In this document: positions 45,283-53,991 of the stretch, piece by piece
Numbering within the stretch: position 1 is the stretch's first letter
How the letters are laid out: each line of letters begins with the position of its first letter
NCBI GenBank assembly: GCA_039919885.1
Contig: JBDSEV010000037.1
Span: forward strand, 38,333 to 102,332
Direction: 5' to 3'
DNA from: JACMLD01 sp039919885
Lineage (GTDB): Bacteria; Bacteroidota; Bacteroidia; Chitinophagales; Chitinophagaceae
Length of the DNA stretch: 64,000 nucleotides
Program-made: the position numbers and the translations under genes
The notes under the pieces: model-generated
The model's database searches: none
Seen by the model: only the letters and a program-made list of their open reading frames with translations
What the model was told of the DNA's origin: nothing

Positions 45283-46044
45283 TTATTCGTCCCTCCATTC
45301 TTTTCCGGTAAGGTTAAGGAACACATCTTCCAGGCTGGCTTTTTTTACCTCCTGGGGCCGTTGAAAACCGGTAGCCACCAGGTCGTCAATCAGCGCACCG
45401 GGAGAATTGATGGCAATAATTTTTCCTGCATCTATAATGGCTACCCGGTCACACAATACTTCGGCCTCGTCCATATAATGGGTGGTAATAATTACGGTCG
45501 TTCCTTTTGAGCGGATGTTTTTGATCAGGTCCCAGAGATTGCGGCGTGCCTGCGGATCCAAGCCGGTAGTAGGCTCGTCCAAAAAAATAATTTTTGGCTG
45601 GTTGATCAATGTGGTGGCGATGGAGAAACGTTGTTTTTGTCCCCCGCTCAGCTCTTTAAATTTTGCTTTTGCTTTATCCTGCAGGTTTACCAATCCCAGC
45701 AATTCATGCGCGTTCACTGACCTGTTGTACAAACCAGAAAATAGTTCAATGAGTTCGGACAGGTTCAGGCCGGGATAATACCCGGATGTTTGCAACTGCA
45801 CCCCAATTATTTTCTTGATGGCCTCTGGCGAATCGTCCAGGTTGAGACCGGCTACGATTACGCGGCCACTGGTTTTATCGCGCAGCGTTTCAATAATTTC
45901 AAGTGTGGTTGATTTACCGGCACCGTTGGGACCGAGTAAACCGAATACTTCTCCTTCGTACACATCAAAACTGATTCCTTTGACAGCTTCAAAATCGCCG
46001 TATTTTTTATGCAGATCCTGAACGGAAATAATCACGTTGCTCAT
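45283..46044 (-). CDS. ABC transporter ATP-binding protein without an adjacent permease
   Basis: 253 residues. Walker A GPNGAGKST, signature ELSGGQKQRFSIA, Walker B IIFLDEPTTGLDPQAR and switch His TTHYMDEAEVLCDRV are all present, in the daunorubicin-resistance or CcmA-like ATPase group. No permease gene occurs within several kilobases on either side; the neighbouring genes on this strand are the DinB-like gene and a CAP-domain lipoprotein. It may serve a permease elsewhere. Confidence 0.93.
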   Translation of the reverse strand: MSNVIISVQDLHKKYGDFEAVKGISFDVYEGEVFGLLGPNGAGKSTTLEIIETLRDKTSGRVIVAGLNLDDSPEAIKKIIGVQLQTSGYYPGLNLSELIELFSGLYNRSVNAHELLGLVNLQDKAKAKFKELSGGQKQRFSIATTLINQPKIIFLDEPTTGLDPQARRNLWDLIKNIRSKGTTVIITTHYMDEAEVLCDRVAIIDAGKIIAINSPGALIDDLVATGFQRPQEVKKASLEDVFLNLTGKEWRDE

Positions 46045-46204
46045 ACAGGCAATTTACTTAACTAAGTGCATAAAAAAGGAAACGTAACAAAAGAATTACA
46101 GGTTAGTAGAGCTGATGGACCGCGGTTCATTTGTAACCTTCCGGCTATCTGCCTGCTCAACGCTTTACGGGCTGCGTTAACTACAATCTTTACCGGGGTT
46201 TGCC

Positions 46205-46759
46205 CTACTTCTTAATAAATATTTGCGTATAATAAACGATTCCGCGCTTATCTTTTGCCACACCCACACCAGTGTAATTGAACGCACCCTCTATATTGGC
46301 CTTGTGATCCGGACTTTTGAGCCACGCATCAATCACCTGGCGCCAGGTCATCTTACCAAACGCAATGTTTTCACCGGTGGACGACGTGCCGCTCATTTCA
46401 TTTGCAATGGCAACAGCCCGCTCATTAAAACCACTATGGCCAAACGGAATTCTTTTGGCAGCCATATTAGTGCTGTGGCGGGCTGCTTCGGAAGCTGCGA
46501 GCGCCATCAGCCGCAATGCGGGCAATCCTTTTGTTGCCCGATAGGCATTTACACCATTGATGATGTCTGCACTCATCGTGGCGGTGGAAACGACTTTCTC
46601 GCGGTAAGCGGCGCTCCTGGTGGCAGGCCCGGTGGTGGTTTTTTTGGCACACGAAAATAAACCGCCCAGCAGCATTGAAAGTAGTAAGAAATTTTTCAGT
46701 ACGTTTTTCAATTCGTTGTTTTTAATAAACTTGTTTTCAACTATTGTACCAGCAAACAA
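46205..46759 (-). CDS. CAP/SCP (PR-1) domain lipoprotein
   Basis: 184 residues. A lipoprotein signal with FLLLSMLLGGLFSC (Cys at about 37) gives a long N-terminal segment; the true start may be later, at a non-ATG codon. The CAP domain spans about 60-182: GVNAYRATKGLPAL, SEAARHSTNMAAKRIPFGHSGFNERAVAI, TGENIAFG and the closing TGVGVAKDKRGIVYYTQIFIK. His and Glu of the putative active site are present in GHSGF and GENIA. CAP proteins of bacteria are secreted and may bind lipids or act as proteases; the role here is unknown. Confidence 0.88.
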   Translation of the reverse strand: MFAGTIVENKFIKNNELKNVLKNFLLLSMLLGGLFSCAKKTTTGPATRSAAYREKVVSTATMSADIINGVNAYRATKGLPALRLMALAASEAARHSTNMAAKRIPFGHSGFNERAVAIANEMSGTSSTGENIAFGKMTWRQVIDAWLKSPDHKANIEGAFNYTGVGVAKDKRGIVYYTQIFIKK

Positions 46760-46845
46760 CTACTCAATGAATAATTATAAATTAAAAGTGTACGATGGTT
46801 GCGCGGATGCCCGGCCGGCCGTTTTAGGGACGATGTAACAACTGC

Positions 46846-47631
46846 TCAGGAATGGTGATTGTCATTGCTTGTCCAGTTAAAGTTTAATATTTGATCTGTA
46901 AAAAACTTGTACAGCGCGGTAAGCTGCGGTTCATCCTTTAGCAACCCAAGGTGCTTCTCTATGGTGCCCAGGTCTTTCCTTGCAGCTGGTCCGGTTTGCA
47001 CCGACCGCGGCGTTGCATGGTGAAGCCGCGCGGCGGTTTCATCAATCAGCGGCAATAATTGCTGGAACGCCAGTCCTGTTTTTTCGCAATAGCCTGCTGC
47101 CTGTACGTAGAGGTAGTTACTGAAATTATTTGTCATCACAGCGCATAAGTGGTATTTCAATCGCTCTTCGTCACCGGCCATACTCACATTACCTGAAATG
47201 GTTCGTGCAAGCACCTGCAATTGCTCTTTTGCAGAAACAGAATTTGCATCCAGCAGGAAAGGAATTTCCGGTAGTTGCTCGATTTCTTTTCGAATCGTTT
47301 GCAACGGATAAAAGACACCGTAACTGGAGGAGACGTTTCGAAGGACCTGCATTGGCACCGCGCCCGCTGTATGAACTACCAGGCGGTTGTGCAGTTGCAA
47401 ATGCTTTTCTAATCCCATTACTGCCTGGTCAGACAATGCAACCATATACAAGTCTGCATCGTGGTTGAGGGCATCCCAATCGGAACACGCCCCTGCATTC
47501 AGCATGGTAGCAAGCGCAGCAGCATTTTCCGCCTGCCTGCCATAAACTTGTACAATGGTATGCCCTGCAGCTTTTAATTTTTTGCCTAACACCGTGGCGA
47601 TGTTGCCGGTGCCTATCATTACAATTCGCAT
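46846..47631 (-). CDS. Rossmann-fold and DUF2520 domain protein
   Basis: 261 residues. The N-terminal half is a Rossmann fold (IVMIGTGNIATVLGKKLKAAGH, then VALSDQAVMGLEK and VVHTAGAVPMQVL); the C-terminal half is DUF2520 (helical, with HLCAVMTNNFSNYLYVQA and TGPAARKDLGTIEKHLGLL). It resembles ketopantoate-reductase-like or F420-dependent-like proteins and probably binds NADP. The substrate is unknown. It is divergent to the alpha/beta hydrolase gene with only 17 bases between the two start codons, so both share one promoter region. Confidence 0.93.
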   Translation of the reverse strand: MRIVMIGTGNIATVLGKKLKAAGHTIVQVYGRQAENAAALATMLNAGACSDWDALNHDADLYMVALSDQAVMGLEKHLQLHNRLVVHTAGAVPMQVLRNVSSSYGVFYPLQTIRKEIEQLPEIPFLLDANSVSAKEQLQVLARTISGNVSMAGDEERLKYHLCAVMTNNFSNYLYVQAAGYCEKTGLAFQQLLPLIDETAARLHHATPRSVQTGPAARKDLGTIEKHLGLLKDEPQLTALYKFFTDQILNFNWTSNDNHHS

Positions 47632-47648
47632 GGTATATCTTTACGAAC

Positions 47649-48488
47649 ATGAAATTAGGACAAAAACTGGCCGTTAATTACATCCGCGCGCGGCTTAATT
47701 TACTGGCAGTGCTCTCGCAAAAAAAAGCAGCTCAAAAAGCTTATGCAATATTCTTTACCCCGTTTTACAGGAACAAGCAAGCGCCTCCGCCCATCTTCAG
47801 CAAAGCCGAGCAGATCAGCATCATTGTAAAGGGCAATACGGTCCGCGGTTTCCGGTGGAATGCCGGTGGCAGCAAAAGGGTGTTGGTGCTGCATGGTTTT
47901 GAATCCAGCGTTAAGAATTTTGATGCCTATATTACAGCACTCATAAATAAAAATTACGAAGTGCTGGCTTTTGATGCGCCTGGTCATGGCGTCTCCGGCG
48001 GGCGGCAGATTACACTCACGCTGTACATTGATACCATTGCGGCCATTCATTTCCAGGTAGGCATTGTGCAAAGTTTTATGGCGCACTCTTTTGGCGGGTT
48101 GGCGGTTACACAGTTTATCGAAAAAATTCCCAACCAGGACATCCGGCTTGCACTGATTGCGCCGGTTACCGAAGCCGTTACCGCTATTGACAGCTTTTTC
48201 CGTTTTTTGCAATTGAACGCAGGTGTTCGTTCGGAGTTTGAAAAATTAATTCATATAAAAAGCGGGGTACCGGCTTCCTATTTCTCTATCTCAAGGGCAC
48301 TCGAAAATATACAAGGAAAAGTATTATGGGTGCACGATAGAGAAGATCAAACAACACCGTTCCGGGATGTTGAACCAGTTATGCAAAAAAATTACAAACA
48401 TGTATCATTCCTCGTAACAAACGGGTTGGGACATAAAAAAATCTATCGTGACAATAAAGTGATCCAGGCCGTTACTGATTTTCTGTGA
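47649..48488 (+). CDS. Alpha/beta hydrolase
   Basis: 279 residues. The nucleophile elbow is MAHSFGGLA (Ala in place of the usual first Gly, Ser at about 141), and the oxyanion region is VLHGFESSVKNFDAY with the LAFDAPGHGVSGG strand. Asp in VHDREDQTTP (about 236) and His in GLGHKKIY (about 262) complete the triad. No signal peptide is visible. A single-gene transcript opposite the DUF2520 gene. The substrate is unknown. Confidence 0.9.
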   Translation: MKLGQKLAVNYIRARLNLLAVLSQKKAAQKAYAIFFTPFYRNKQAPPPIFSKAEQISIIVKGNTVRGFRWNAGGSKRVLVLHGFESSVKNFDAYITALINKNYEVLAFDAPGHGVSGGRQITLTLYIDTIAAIHFQVGIVQSFMAHSFGGLAVTQFIEKIPNQDIRLALIAPVTEAVTAIDSFFRFLQLNAGVRSEFEKLIHIKSGVPASYFSISRALENIQGKVLWVHDREDQTTPFRDVEPVMQKNYKHVSFLVTNGLGHKKIYRDNKVIQAVTDFL

Positions 48489-48551
48489 TCGCTTTTCACT
48501 GCCGGGAGCCGCATGGCAGCTGAACGCAGTGGCAATCAACACCGGCCCGCA

Positions 48552-50531
48552 CTATCCAATTTTTACCTTAAATACGGTAAACGAATAAGGAGCTGCCGCA
48601 AGTTTTATTTTTTTCCCTTTTACACCAATCGACGTGGTTTTCGGCGCTAACTTTTGTGGCTGATCAAAACTGTTCACGCTGTACAAACTATCGCTTTGCA
48701 GCACCGTGAGCGATCCGCGGCCAGCCATTTTTTTAATGCCCGTGAACAACAGCGTATTGGTTTGTGCGTGGCTGGAAGCATTTACCATTTTTACAATCAG
48801 TTCTTTGCTGGCAGTGTCAATACACGCACTTGCGTACAGGCTGTCCTGTCCTGCCACTACATCATTATTAAGTAAGATGGATACTATTTTGGAACCTTTG
48901 TTAAGCGAAAACAATTGCTGCACATAGTAGTCGGGGGTGCCATAAGACTGCAGGTTATTTACCCAGATAAGATCCGGGGTCCACTGCCAGCCATCTATAT
49001 GCGCAAACAATGGTGCGTACGATGCCATGTGCACCACATCGGCGTTGCGTTCCAACCCGGTCATAAAAGCGGCCTCCGACAAAGCAGTAAGCCAGCAATT
49101 TTTGTTGTCTATGCTCACTGTTTTATCGCTTTGTGCGGCATACTCGCCGCCGAAGATTTTGACACTGTTACGGGGATAATTATCGTACCGCCGTGCATTG
49201 CTTAAAAACCATGCTGGGTTTCGGTAATAGTGTTCGTCTATAATATCTGCGTTCATGCTCCGCAGTTCCTTGTTGAGGTAATCAAACCTGGCGCCATCGG
49301 GGTCTGTACCCGAACTGTTCACCAGCCGGATGGAAGGATATTTTGCTTTTATGGCTTTTGTAAATACCTGCAAGCGTTCAATATATTGCGGCCCCCAGTT
49401 TTCATTTCCTACACCCAGCAATTTTAAATTGAATGGCGCGGGATGGCCGAGGTCTGCGCGCACCCTGCCCCACTTTGTAGTACTGTCGTCATTTGCGAAC
49501 GCGATCAAATCGAGCGCATCCTGTACATAAGGGTCCAGCTCACTCAACGGCACCAGTTCTGCAGAATTGAACTGGCAGGCCATGCCACAATTTAGAATAG
49601 GCATGGGTGCTGCGCCGATGTCTTCCGCCAGCTGAAAATATTCATAGAAGCCCAGGCCGAAGGTTTGAAAATAATCTGGGGTTGGACGGTGTGCAAATTC
49701 ATTGTTCCAGCGATTGATGATAAGTTGTCTTTCTTCCAGCGGACCGATCGTTTTCTTCCATTGGTAACGCCGCGCCAGGTCAAATCCTTCTACAATGCAG
49801 CCACCCGGGAAGCGAATGAACCCCGGCTTCATATCAGCCAGCAATTGAACCATATCTGCCCGCATGCCACCTGGTCTTTTTTTCCAGGTATCTTCCGGAA
49901 AAAGGGAAACCATATCCAGGTCAATGGCACCATCTCCTTCAAACCAAATTTTCATAGTTGCTTTTAAAACCGTGGCGGCAGCAGTAAAATGAATCGCTTG
50001 CTTTTTCCACTCGCTGCCTGAAAATCCGGTAGTCGTTGTGCCGCTGCCGATGATGCCACCTTGCTCGTCTACCAGCTCAACATGTAGTACAACAGTTGCA
50101 GCCGTCTGGCGATACATTATTGAAAAATCATACCCTACTCCCTGTTTAATACCCATTCCACGAAATCCTTCATTGGCCAGTCCAATGCTACCTTTTTTAT
50201 TGTTGTGCAACTGAACACGTAAAAATCTTGGGTTGGCAGCACTGGCCTCGCCGCGATTTAATATTGTAAAATCGCCTTCGGTTGCGGGCTTGCCCAGTAC
50301 CGTCCAGCCCATCATTGGTTTAGTAAATTCAAAGGAGCGATTTTTTACAAGCTCCGCATACAAACCACCATCGGCGCCCAGGTTGATGTCCTCGAAAAAG
50401 ACGCCCCACATCGTCGGCTGAATGGTACCCTTTACATCATCGGCTTTAATTGTAAGCGTGTGCTGTGCTTCTACATGGGTGGCGACAAGCAAACCTATGA
50501 GCAGGAACCCGCTAGTTATGATTTTTTTCAT
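48552..50531 (-). CDS. Exported GH51 alpha-L-arabinofuranosidase
   Basis: 659 residues from ATG 50531, which gives a signal peptide (MKKIITSGFLLIGLLVATHVEAQ); longer readings add no family sequence. An N-terminal carbohydrate-binding-like region (about 90-205) is followed by the GH51 barrel. The acid/base Glu is in LLGVGNENWGPQ (about 375) and the nucleophile Glu in IFGGEYAAQS (about 463). It removes terminal arabinofuranosyl groups from arabinan or arabinoxylan. It is not next to a SusCD pair, so it may act on its own. Confidence 0.94.
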   Translation of the reverse strand: MKKIITSGFLLIGLLVATHVEAQHTLTIKADDVKGTIQPTMWGVFFEDINLGADGGLYAELVKNRSFEFTKPMMGWTVLGKPATEGDFTILNRGEASAANPRFLRVQLHNNKKGSIGLANEGFRGMGIKQGVGYDFSIMYRQTAATVVLHVELVDEQGGIIGSGTTTTGFSGSEWKKQAIHFTAAATVLKATMKIWFEGDGAIDLDMVSLFPEDTWKKRPGGMRADMVQLLADMKPGFIRFPGGCIVEGFDLARRYQWKKTIGPLEERQLIINRWNNEFAHRPTPDYFQTFGLGFYEYFQLAEDIGAAPMPILNCGMACQFNSAELVPLSELDPYVQDALDLIAFANDDSTTKWGRVRADLGHPAPFNLKLLGVGNENWGPQYIERLQVFTKAIKAKYPSIRLVNSSGTDPDGARFDYLNKELRSMNADIIDEHYYRNPAWFLSNARRYDNYPRNSVKIFGGEYAAQSDKTVSIDNKNCWLTALSEAAFMTGLERNADVVHMASYAPLFAHIDGWQWTPDLIWVNNLQSYGTPDYYVQQLFSLNKGSKIVSILLNNDVVAGQDSLYASACIDTASKELIVKMVNASSHAQTNTLLFTGIKKMAGRGSLTVLQSDSLYSVNSFDQPQKLAPKTTSIGVKGKKIKLAAAPYSFTVFKVKIG

Positions 50532-50712
50532 ATTAATCTTGTTATCAGGCCAGACAAAAATGATTACGGCAACAATATAGTCCATAAAAAAGAATTGTGG
50601 ATAGGCTGTATGCTGGTTGCACTTTTTATACTGCCGGCTGGCAGTGCAACTGACAATTATACCGCGTATATTGGCATACTTATTTGATAAACATTGTAAA
50701 AACACGATTGTT

Positions 50713-50961
50713 ATGAGCGCTACTTATTATGCGGTTAAATTTGATTTTGAAGGGAAACACTACGATGGCCGGTTGACCCCCACGGTAAAAAAAGGGCATG
50801 AGGATCCCGCTTCATGGCATGTAGTACTGAACGATGTATTTTTCGGCCACCTGAATAAAAACGGTCAGCATTGGGAAGTAAATGAGCAGCGGCCTCCGGC
50901 ACTGACCGAATTAATTGGCAACCTGATTGATGATAAAAATTACCAGCAACGGGCGATATGA
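50713..50961 (+). CDS. 82-residue protein of unknown function
   Basis: Starts at ATG 50713 (an upstream reading from 50617 has no conserved look). The protein, beginning MSATYYAVKFDFEGKHY, is small, cytosolic and mixed alpha/beta in appearance, with LTPTVKKGHEDPASWHVVLNDVFFGHL in the centre. No known family recognised. It lies 182 bases from the GH51 start, transcribed away from it, and precedes the YtxH-like gene on the same strand. Confidence 0.6.
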   Translation: MSATYYAVKFDFEGKHYDGRLTPTVKKGHEDPASWHVVLNDVFFGHLNKNGQHWEVNEQRPPALTELIGNLIDDKNYQQRAI

Positions 50962-51086
50962 ATGCGCCACTGGTTCGGCCAGCGCTGACGCAGGTGTTGG
51001 CCCACGGTGGCAGCGGATTTTTTTCCACAAATTCAGGTGAATTCAGATTGGCGCTTCATTTGATATTTAAACGAAAACTTAGCAAT

Positions 51087-51299
51087 ATGAATAAAGTATT
51101 AATAGCGCTCCTGGCAGGTGTAGCTGTAGGAATGTTGGTTGCGCCTGATAAAGGCACCGCAACAAGACAGAAATTAATAGACGGTTTCAATGATTTGGCG
51201 GACGACTGGTCCGAACTGAAAAGTAAATTTGAAGAAGCAAAGGACGAAGCGATTGATGAGTTAGCCCCACAGCCGACCCGGATGAGCAGCCAGATTTAA
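51087..51299 (+). CDS. YtxH-like small membrane protein
   Basis: 70 residues from ATG 51087. One N-terminal hydrophobic helix (NKVLIALLAGVAVGMLVAPDKG) followed by an amphipathic charged helix (FNDLADDWSELKSKFEEAKD) is the arrangement of YtxH-domain proteins, which are linked to envelope or general stress. The ending is acidic. It is followed 57 bases later by the inverted-repeat element at 51356-51462. Confidence 0.72.
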   Translation: MNKVLIALLAGVAVGMLVAPDKGTATRQKLIDGFNDLADDWSELKSKFEEAKDEAIDELAPQPTRMSSQI

Positions 51300-51355
51300 C
51301 TTCAGATTTCTTCCGCGTTCAATTTTGAACGGCCGGATGATAACTACGACCTTAA

Positions 51356-51462
51356 AAAATTAGCTGTCTCAATACCAATGTTAATGTACGTTCGTTTGAA
51401 GTGGTCGTCTAAGCGACTACTTCAGCATTCGTTAAAAGCAAGAGTTTTTGAGACAGCTTTTG
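51356..51462. repeat. Compact inverted-repeat element with internal hairpin (MITE-like)
   Basis: Outer arms AGCTGTCTCAA (51362-51372) and TTGAGACAGCT (51448-51458) are perfect 11-bp inverted repeats, with A-rich and T-rich edges. At the centre lies a second hairpin, GAAGTGGTCG (51398-51407) with CGACTACTTC (51414-51423), one G/T pair. There is no coding potential. It lies between two converging genes, so it might serve as a terminator, but the size and symmetrical ends look like a small non-autonomous mobile element. Confidence 0.6.
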
Positions 51463-51507
51463 TATGCAGGCGCATAGGGAAGGATAAAAATCTTTCGCCT
51501 GCGGAAT

Positions 51508-51873
51508 TTAGTTGGTTAGGGAATGTGACAATTTATTGAACCTGGTAAGATTAAATACAAGGATATATACAACTGCCAGGCAGAGATAATACTGGAAACC
51601 AATTTCAGCACCGGTATGCCTGAAATACAACGCAGCAATGACTAGTCCAAGCGAAAGAAAAAACTCTACCAGACCGTGCAGCAGGAAAGATAATTTTTTA
51701 ACCATGCCGCCCGGATAATCAGTAAAAAGAGACAGCAGCAGCTGTAAACCGCCCAGTATGAATGTGAAGACGAGAAGCGAACCTTCCATTTGAAACAACC
51801 ATGGCGAGCCGAATAGAAAAATAACGGTAACGTAATCGAGCACGCCATGCAGGCCGGGGGAAATAAATTTCAT
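51508..51873 (-). CDS. SPW-repeat-like small membrane protein
   Basis: 121 residues with four hydrophobic helices (about 9-25, 31-52, 62-83, 93-110). FLFGSPWLF at the end of the first helix is the SPW motif that names this family of small membrane proteins. MKFISPGLHGVLDYVTV is also typical of the N-terminus. The function is unknown. Confidence 0.8.
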   Translation of the reverse strand: MKFISPGLHGVLDYVTVIFLFGSPWLFQMEGSLLVFTFILGGLQLLLSLFTDYPGGMVKKLSFLLHGLVEFFLSLGLVIAALYFRHTGAEIGFQYYLCLAVVYILVFNLTRFNKLSHSLTN

Positions 51874-52212
51874 AATCTGCTTTTTTCGTTTGCTGTTCTT
51901 TAATGCAATACACGCTTATCATTAATAAACATGCCATGTAAAGTTTCGCAATAGCAGTGGCCCATACACGCAAATGCAGCAATGCTTTACACACATTGTT
52001 TTAGTTGACAACGCCTCTTCAGGAGTTTTATACCCAAATTTTTTCAATGAATACTTTCACCATCCTCAATACCGCTGTGAGTGGCAGCAACGCCACTGCT
52101 GCGGGTGCGCGGAATATTGCCGAACTTTTAGTAACGGTGGGAAATCTCCTAAGCGCCTGACGAATATCTTTACGGGAGCCGTCCGTTTCATCATCAAAAA
52201 TCTATTCTTAAG
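51874..52212. other. 339-base region with only a doubtful micro-gene
   Basis: No gene of normal size. A 37-residue reading frame (52047-52160, listed separately) and a TTGACA-17-TTATAC arrangement (from 52006 on) resembling an E. coli-type promoter are the only things noted. The latter is not the usual promoter form of this phylum. Confidence 0.4.
52047..52160 (+). CDS. Possible 37-residue peptide
   Basis: ATG 52047 opens a frame of 37 codons (MNTFTILNTAVSGSNATAAG, then an amphipathic ending NIAELLVTVGNLLSA). The composition is protein-like but there is no homology that I can name. It lies between the SPW-like gene and the DUF72 gene. Could be a chance reading. Confidence 0.25.
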   Translation: MNTFTILNTAVSGSNATAAGARNIAELLVTVGNLLSA

Positions 52213-52977
52213 TTGTTACAAGCAGACAATAAAAAACATGGAATACTGCGGGTTGGTACCAGCAACATCGTTTTGCCGGGGAATAAAATGTCTTTTCCGC
52301 CAGCATTCCAAAAAAGCAGCAGGCTTACGTATTATTCATCGCTGTTTAACACGGTAGAAGTAAACAGCAGCTTTTACAAAGTTCCATTGCCACGGACACT
52401 AGAGCGGTGGTGCAGCGAGGTTTCGCGTGATTTTCAATTCACCATAAAACTTTGGAAAAATATTACACACACGAAATTACTGGACTACAACCCGCAGGAG
52501 GTGGATTTTTTTATGCAGACGATCCGACATCTCGATAACAAAAAGGGCTGCCTGCTGATTCAACTCCCTGGAAAAATTTCGGTTGTTTATTTTGAGCAGG
52601 TCTGCCGGCTGCTGCTACACATACAGCGCTGTAACCTTGCTCCAAAATGGCGGGTCTGCATAGAATTCCGTCACGACAGTTGGTACAGTAACCAGACCTG
52701 GAAGCAAATAGCAGATTTGCAGGTGTGGCCGGTATTGCATGATATGCCGGCTGCTGCACTTCGGATGTTACCTTATGAGACACCTGTTGTTTACTTGCGT
52801 TTCCATGGCGTCTTGGGCGACTATAAAGGGTCTTATAGTAAAAAAACACTTGACGGGTTTGCAGATCAGATTGCGCGCTGGCTTGCCGCGGGTAAAGATG
52901 TTTATGCCTATTTCAATAATACGATGGGAAGCGCCTTTGACAATGCGCAATACCTGAACAGTAGGTTCATGGCATAA
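52213..52977 (+). CDS. DUF72 (YecE-like) protein
   Basis: 254 residues if the TTG at 52213 is used. There is no in-frame ATG before residue 26, but the family N-terminus (ILRVGTSNIVLPG) begins at about residue 11, so a TTG start (or another near codon) is needed. The frame is open upstream to 52153, giving room for other near-cognate starts. Family markers: NTVEVNSSFYKVPLPRTLERW, FTIKLWKNITHTK, CIEFRHDSWYS and YLRFHGVLGDYKGSYSKK. DUF72 proteins are TIM barrels of unknown role, related to endonuclease IV in fold. Transcribed alone. Confidence 0.85.
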   Translation: MLQADNKKHGILRVGTSNIVLPGNKMSFPPAFQKSSRLTYYSSLFNTVEVNSSFYKVPLPRTLERWCSEVSRDFQFTIKLWKNITHTKLLDYNPQEVDFFMQTIRHLDNKKGCLLIQLPGKISVVYFEQVCRLLLHIQRCNLAPKWRVCIEFRHDSWYSNQTWKQIADLQVWPVLHDMPAAALRMLPYETPVVYLRFHGVLGDYKGSYSKKTLDGFADQIARWLAAGKDVYAYFNNTMGSAFDNAQYLNSRFMA

Positions 52978-53016
52978 CGACGCAAAGTGACGAGGCAGCG
53001 AGGCGGAATCCACGGC

Positions 53017-53382
53017 TCAGGCAGCAAGTAAATCTTCTACCCGGTTTAAAAAATAACTTAATTCAAAAGGCTTGCTGATGAAATGCGGTATACCCGCCTG
53101 CGCCGCCTTTTTCTGGTTAAATATATCGGCAGACATAAGCAGCACCGGCACCAGGGATAAGCCGTCATCATTTGCCAACTCCTTGCACACGTTGATCCCG
53201 TTCCCGTCCGGCAATGATATATCCATTATGAAAAGATCCGGTGCCCCGGCCTGAAGTTGCTTGTTAAAATCATTAACCGTTTCGAACGCCAGCACGGTAT
53301 AACCCCTTTTGCTAAGGATGTGTTTTATGCACGCCTGGATGTCCGGGTCATCTTCCAGCAGGAAAATATTTTTTTCTGTCAT
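53017..53382 (-). CDS. Single-domain response regulator
   Basis: 121 residues, receiver only. Acidic pair LEDDPD, phosphoacceptor Asp in LFIMDISLPDGNG (about 54), Ser in LLMSADIFN, and Lys in ISKPFELSYF. No output domain. CheY-like proteins of this length pass phosphate or bind a partner. No kinase gene adjoins it; the DUF72 gene converges on it. Confidence 0.93.
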   Translation of the reverse strand: MTEKNIFLLEDDPDIQACIKHILSKRGYTVLAFETVNDFNKQLQAGAPDLFIMDISLPDGNGINVCKELANDDGLSLVPVLLMSADIFNQKKAAQAGIPHFISKPFELSYFLNRVEDLLAA

Positions 53383-53805
53383 TGCGATACAAGCCTTAGG
53401 ATGCTTGTCAAATTAAACTGCGCAAAGTTGTTGCCAAAAGCAATTTCTATATCCTACCCTTCGACACGCCACTATTTACATCCCAGGGTAGGCAGTAGTA
53501 AAATGCATAAAGGGCCATTTCTAGCTTTCCCTAAAGTTTAAAAATGCCGGGATCAATAAAATTTTTGGGCAAACACAAAAATTCAAAATTGCTTCGTATC
53601 AATTACGCCGGATGCAGCTGTAGAAATGGAGCGGTCCAATAATGTGGAACGCGGGCAACCTTTTACCCAAAAATTTGTTTATTGTTGGTGACCTTATAAT
53701 TGGCCGCCCGAGCGTCCGGTGGTACATTATTTGTGTATTTCCTATCATTAAACAAGGCGACAGTTTTTACCCGATTTGATTTACATTCACAAACAACTTT
53801 TAAAT
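53383..53805. other. 423-base intergenic region, no gene seen
   Basis: No coding frame of credible length. It should contain the promoters of the response regulator (-) and the small gene at 53806 (+). A near-consensus -7 (TTAATTTG on the - strand, 53409-53416) stands 27 bases before the regulator start, with TTTG 18 bases beyond. Nothing else notable was seen. Confidence 0.4.
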
Positions 53806-53991
53806 ATGTCACAGGATAAAAAACAACTTACTGCAACAAATTTTGAAGAATTTACGCCATTTAGCCAGGAGGCAGGACCCGACAGTTTGTACCCAGTGCG
53901 CGACGCAAACAATCATAAGCTGGATGCTTCAGATTTGTTTGCCCAGTTTACCGCCAATATTATCAAGGAAGACGTGCCCTTTATCCGGTAA
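53806..53991 (+). CDS. 61-residue acidic protein of unknown function
   Basis: Starts at ATG 53806 (MSQDKKQLTATNFEEFTPFS). Highly soluble, no signal. The stop codon directly abuts the stop of the converging GH1 gene, with no base between. No family recognised. Codon use resembles its neighbours, so it is probably real. Confidence 0.5.
   Translation: MSQDKKQLTATNFEEFTPFSQEAGPDSLYPVRDANNHKLDASDLFAQFTANIIKEDVPFIR

Noticed and set aside
52006..52034. TTGACA-17-TTATAC, a good E. coli-like promoter
   Set aside because: Bacteroidota use TTTG/TAnnTTTG promoters; this match is probably chance, and no firm gene follows.
51974..52357. 127-codon + frame running into the DUF72 gene, as if by frameshift
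   Set aside because: The DUF72 family sequence continues without break in the other frame from 52213, so no frameshift is needed.
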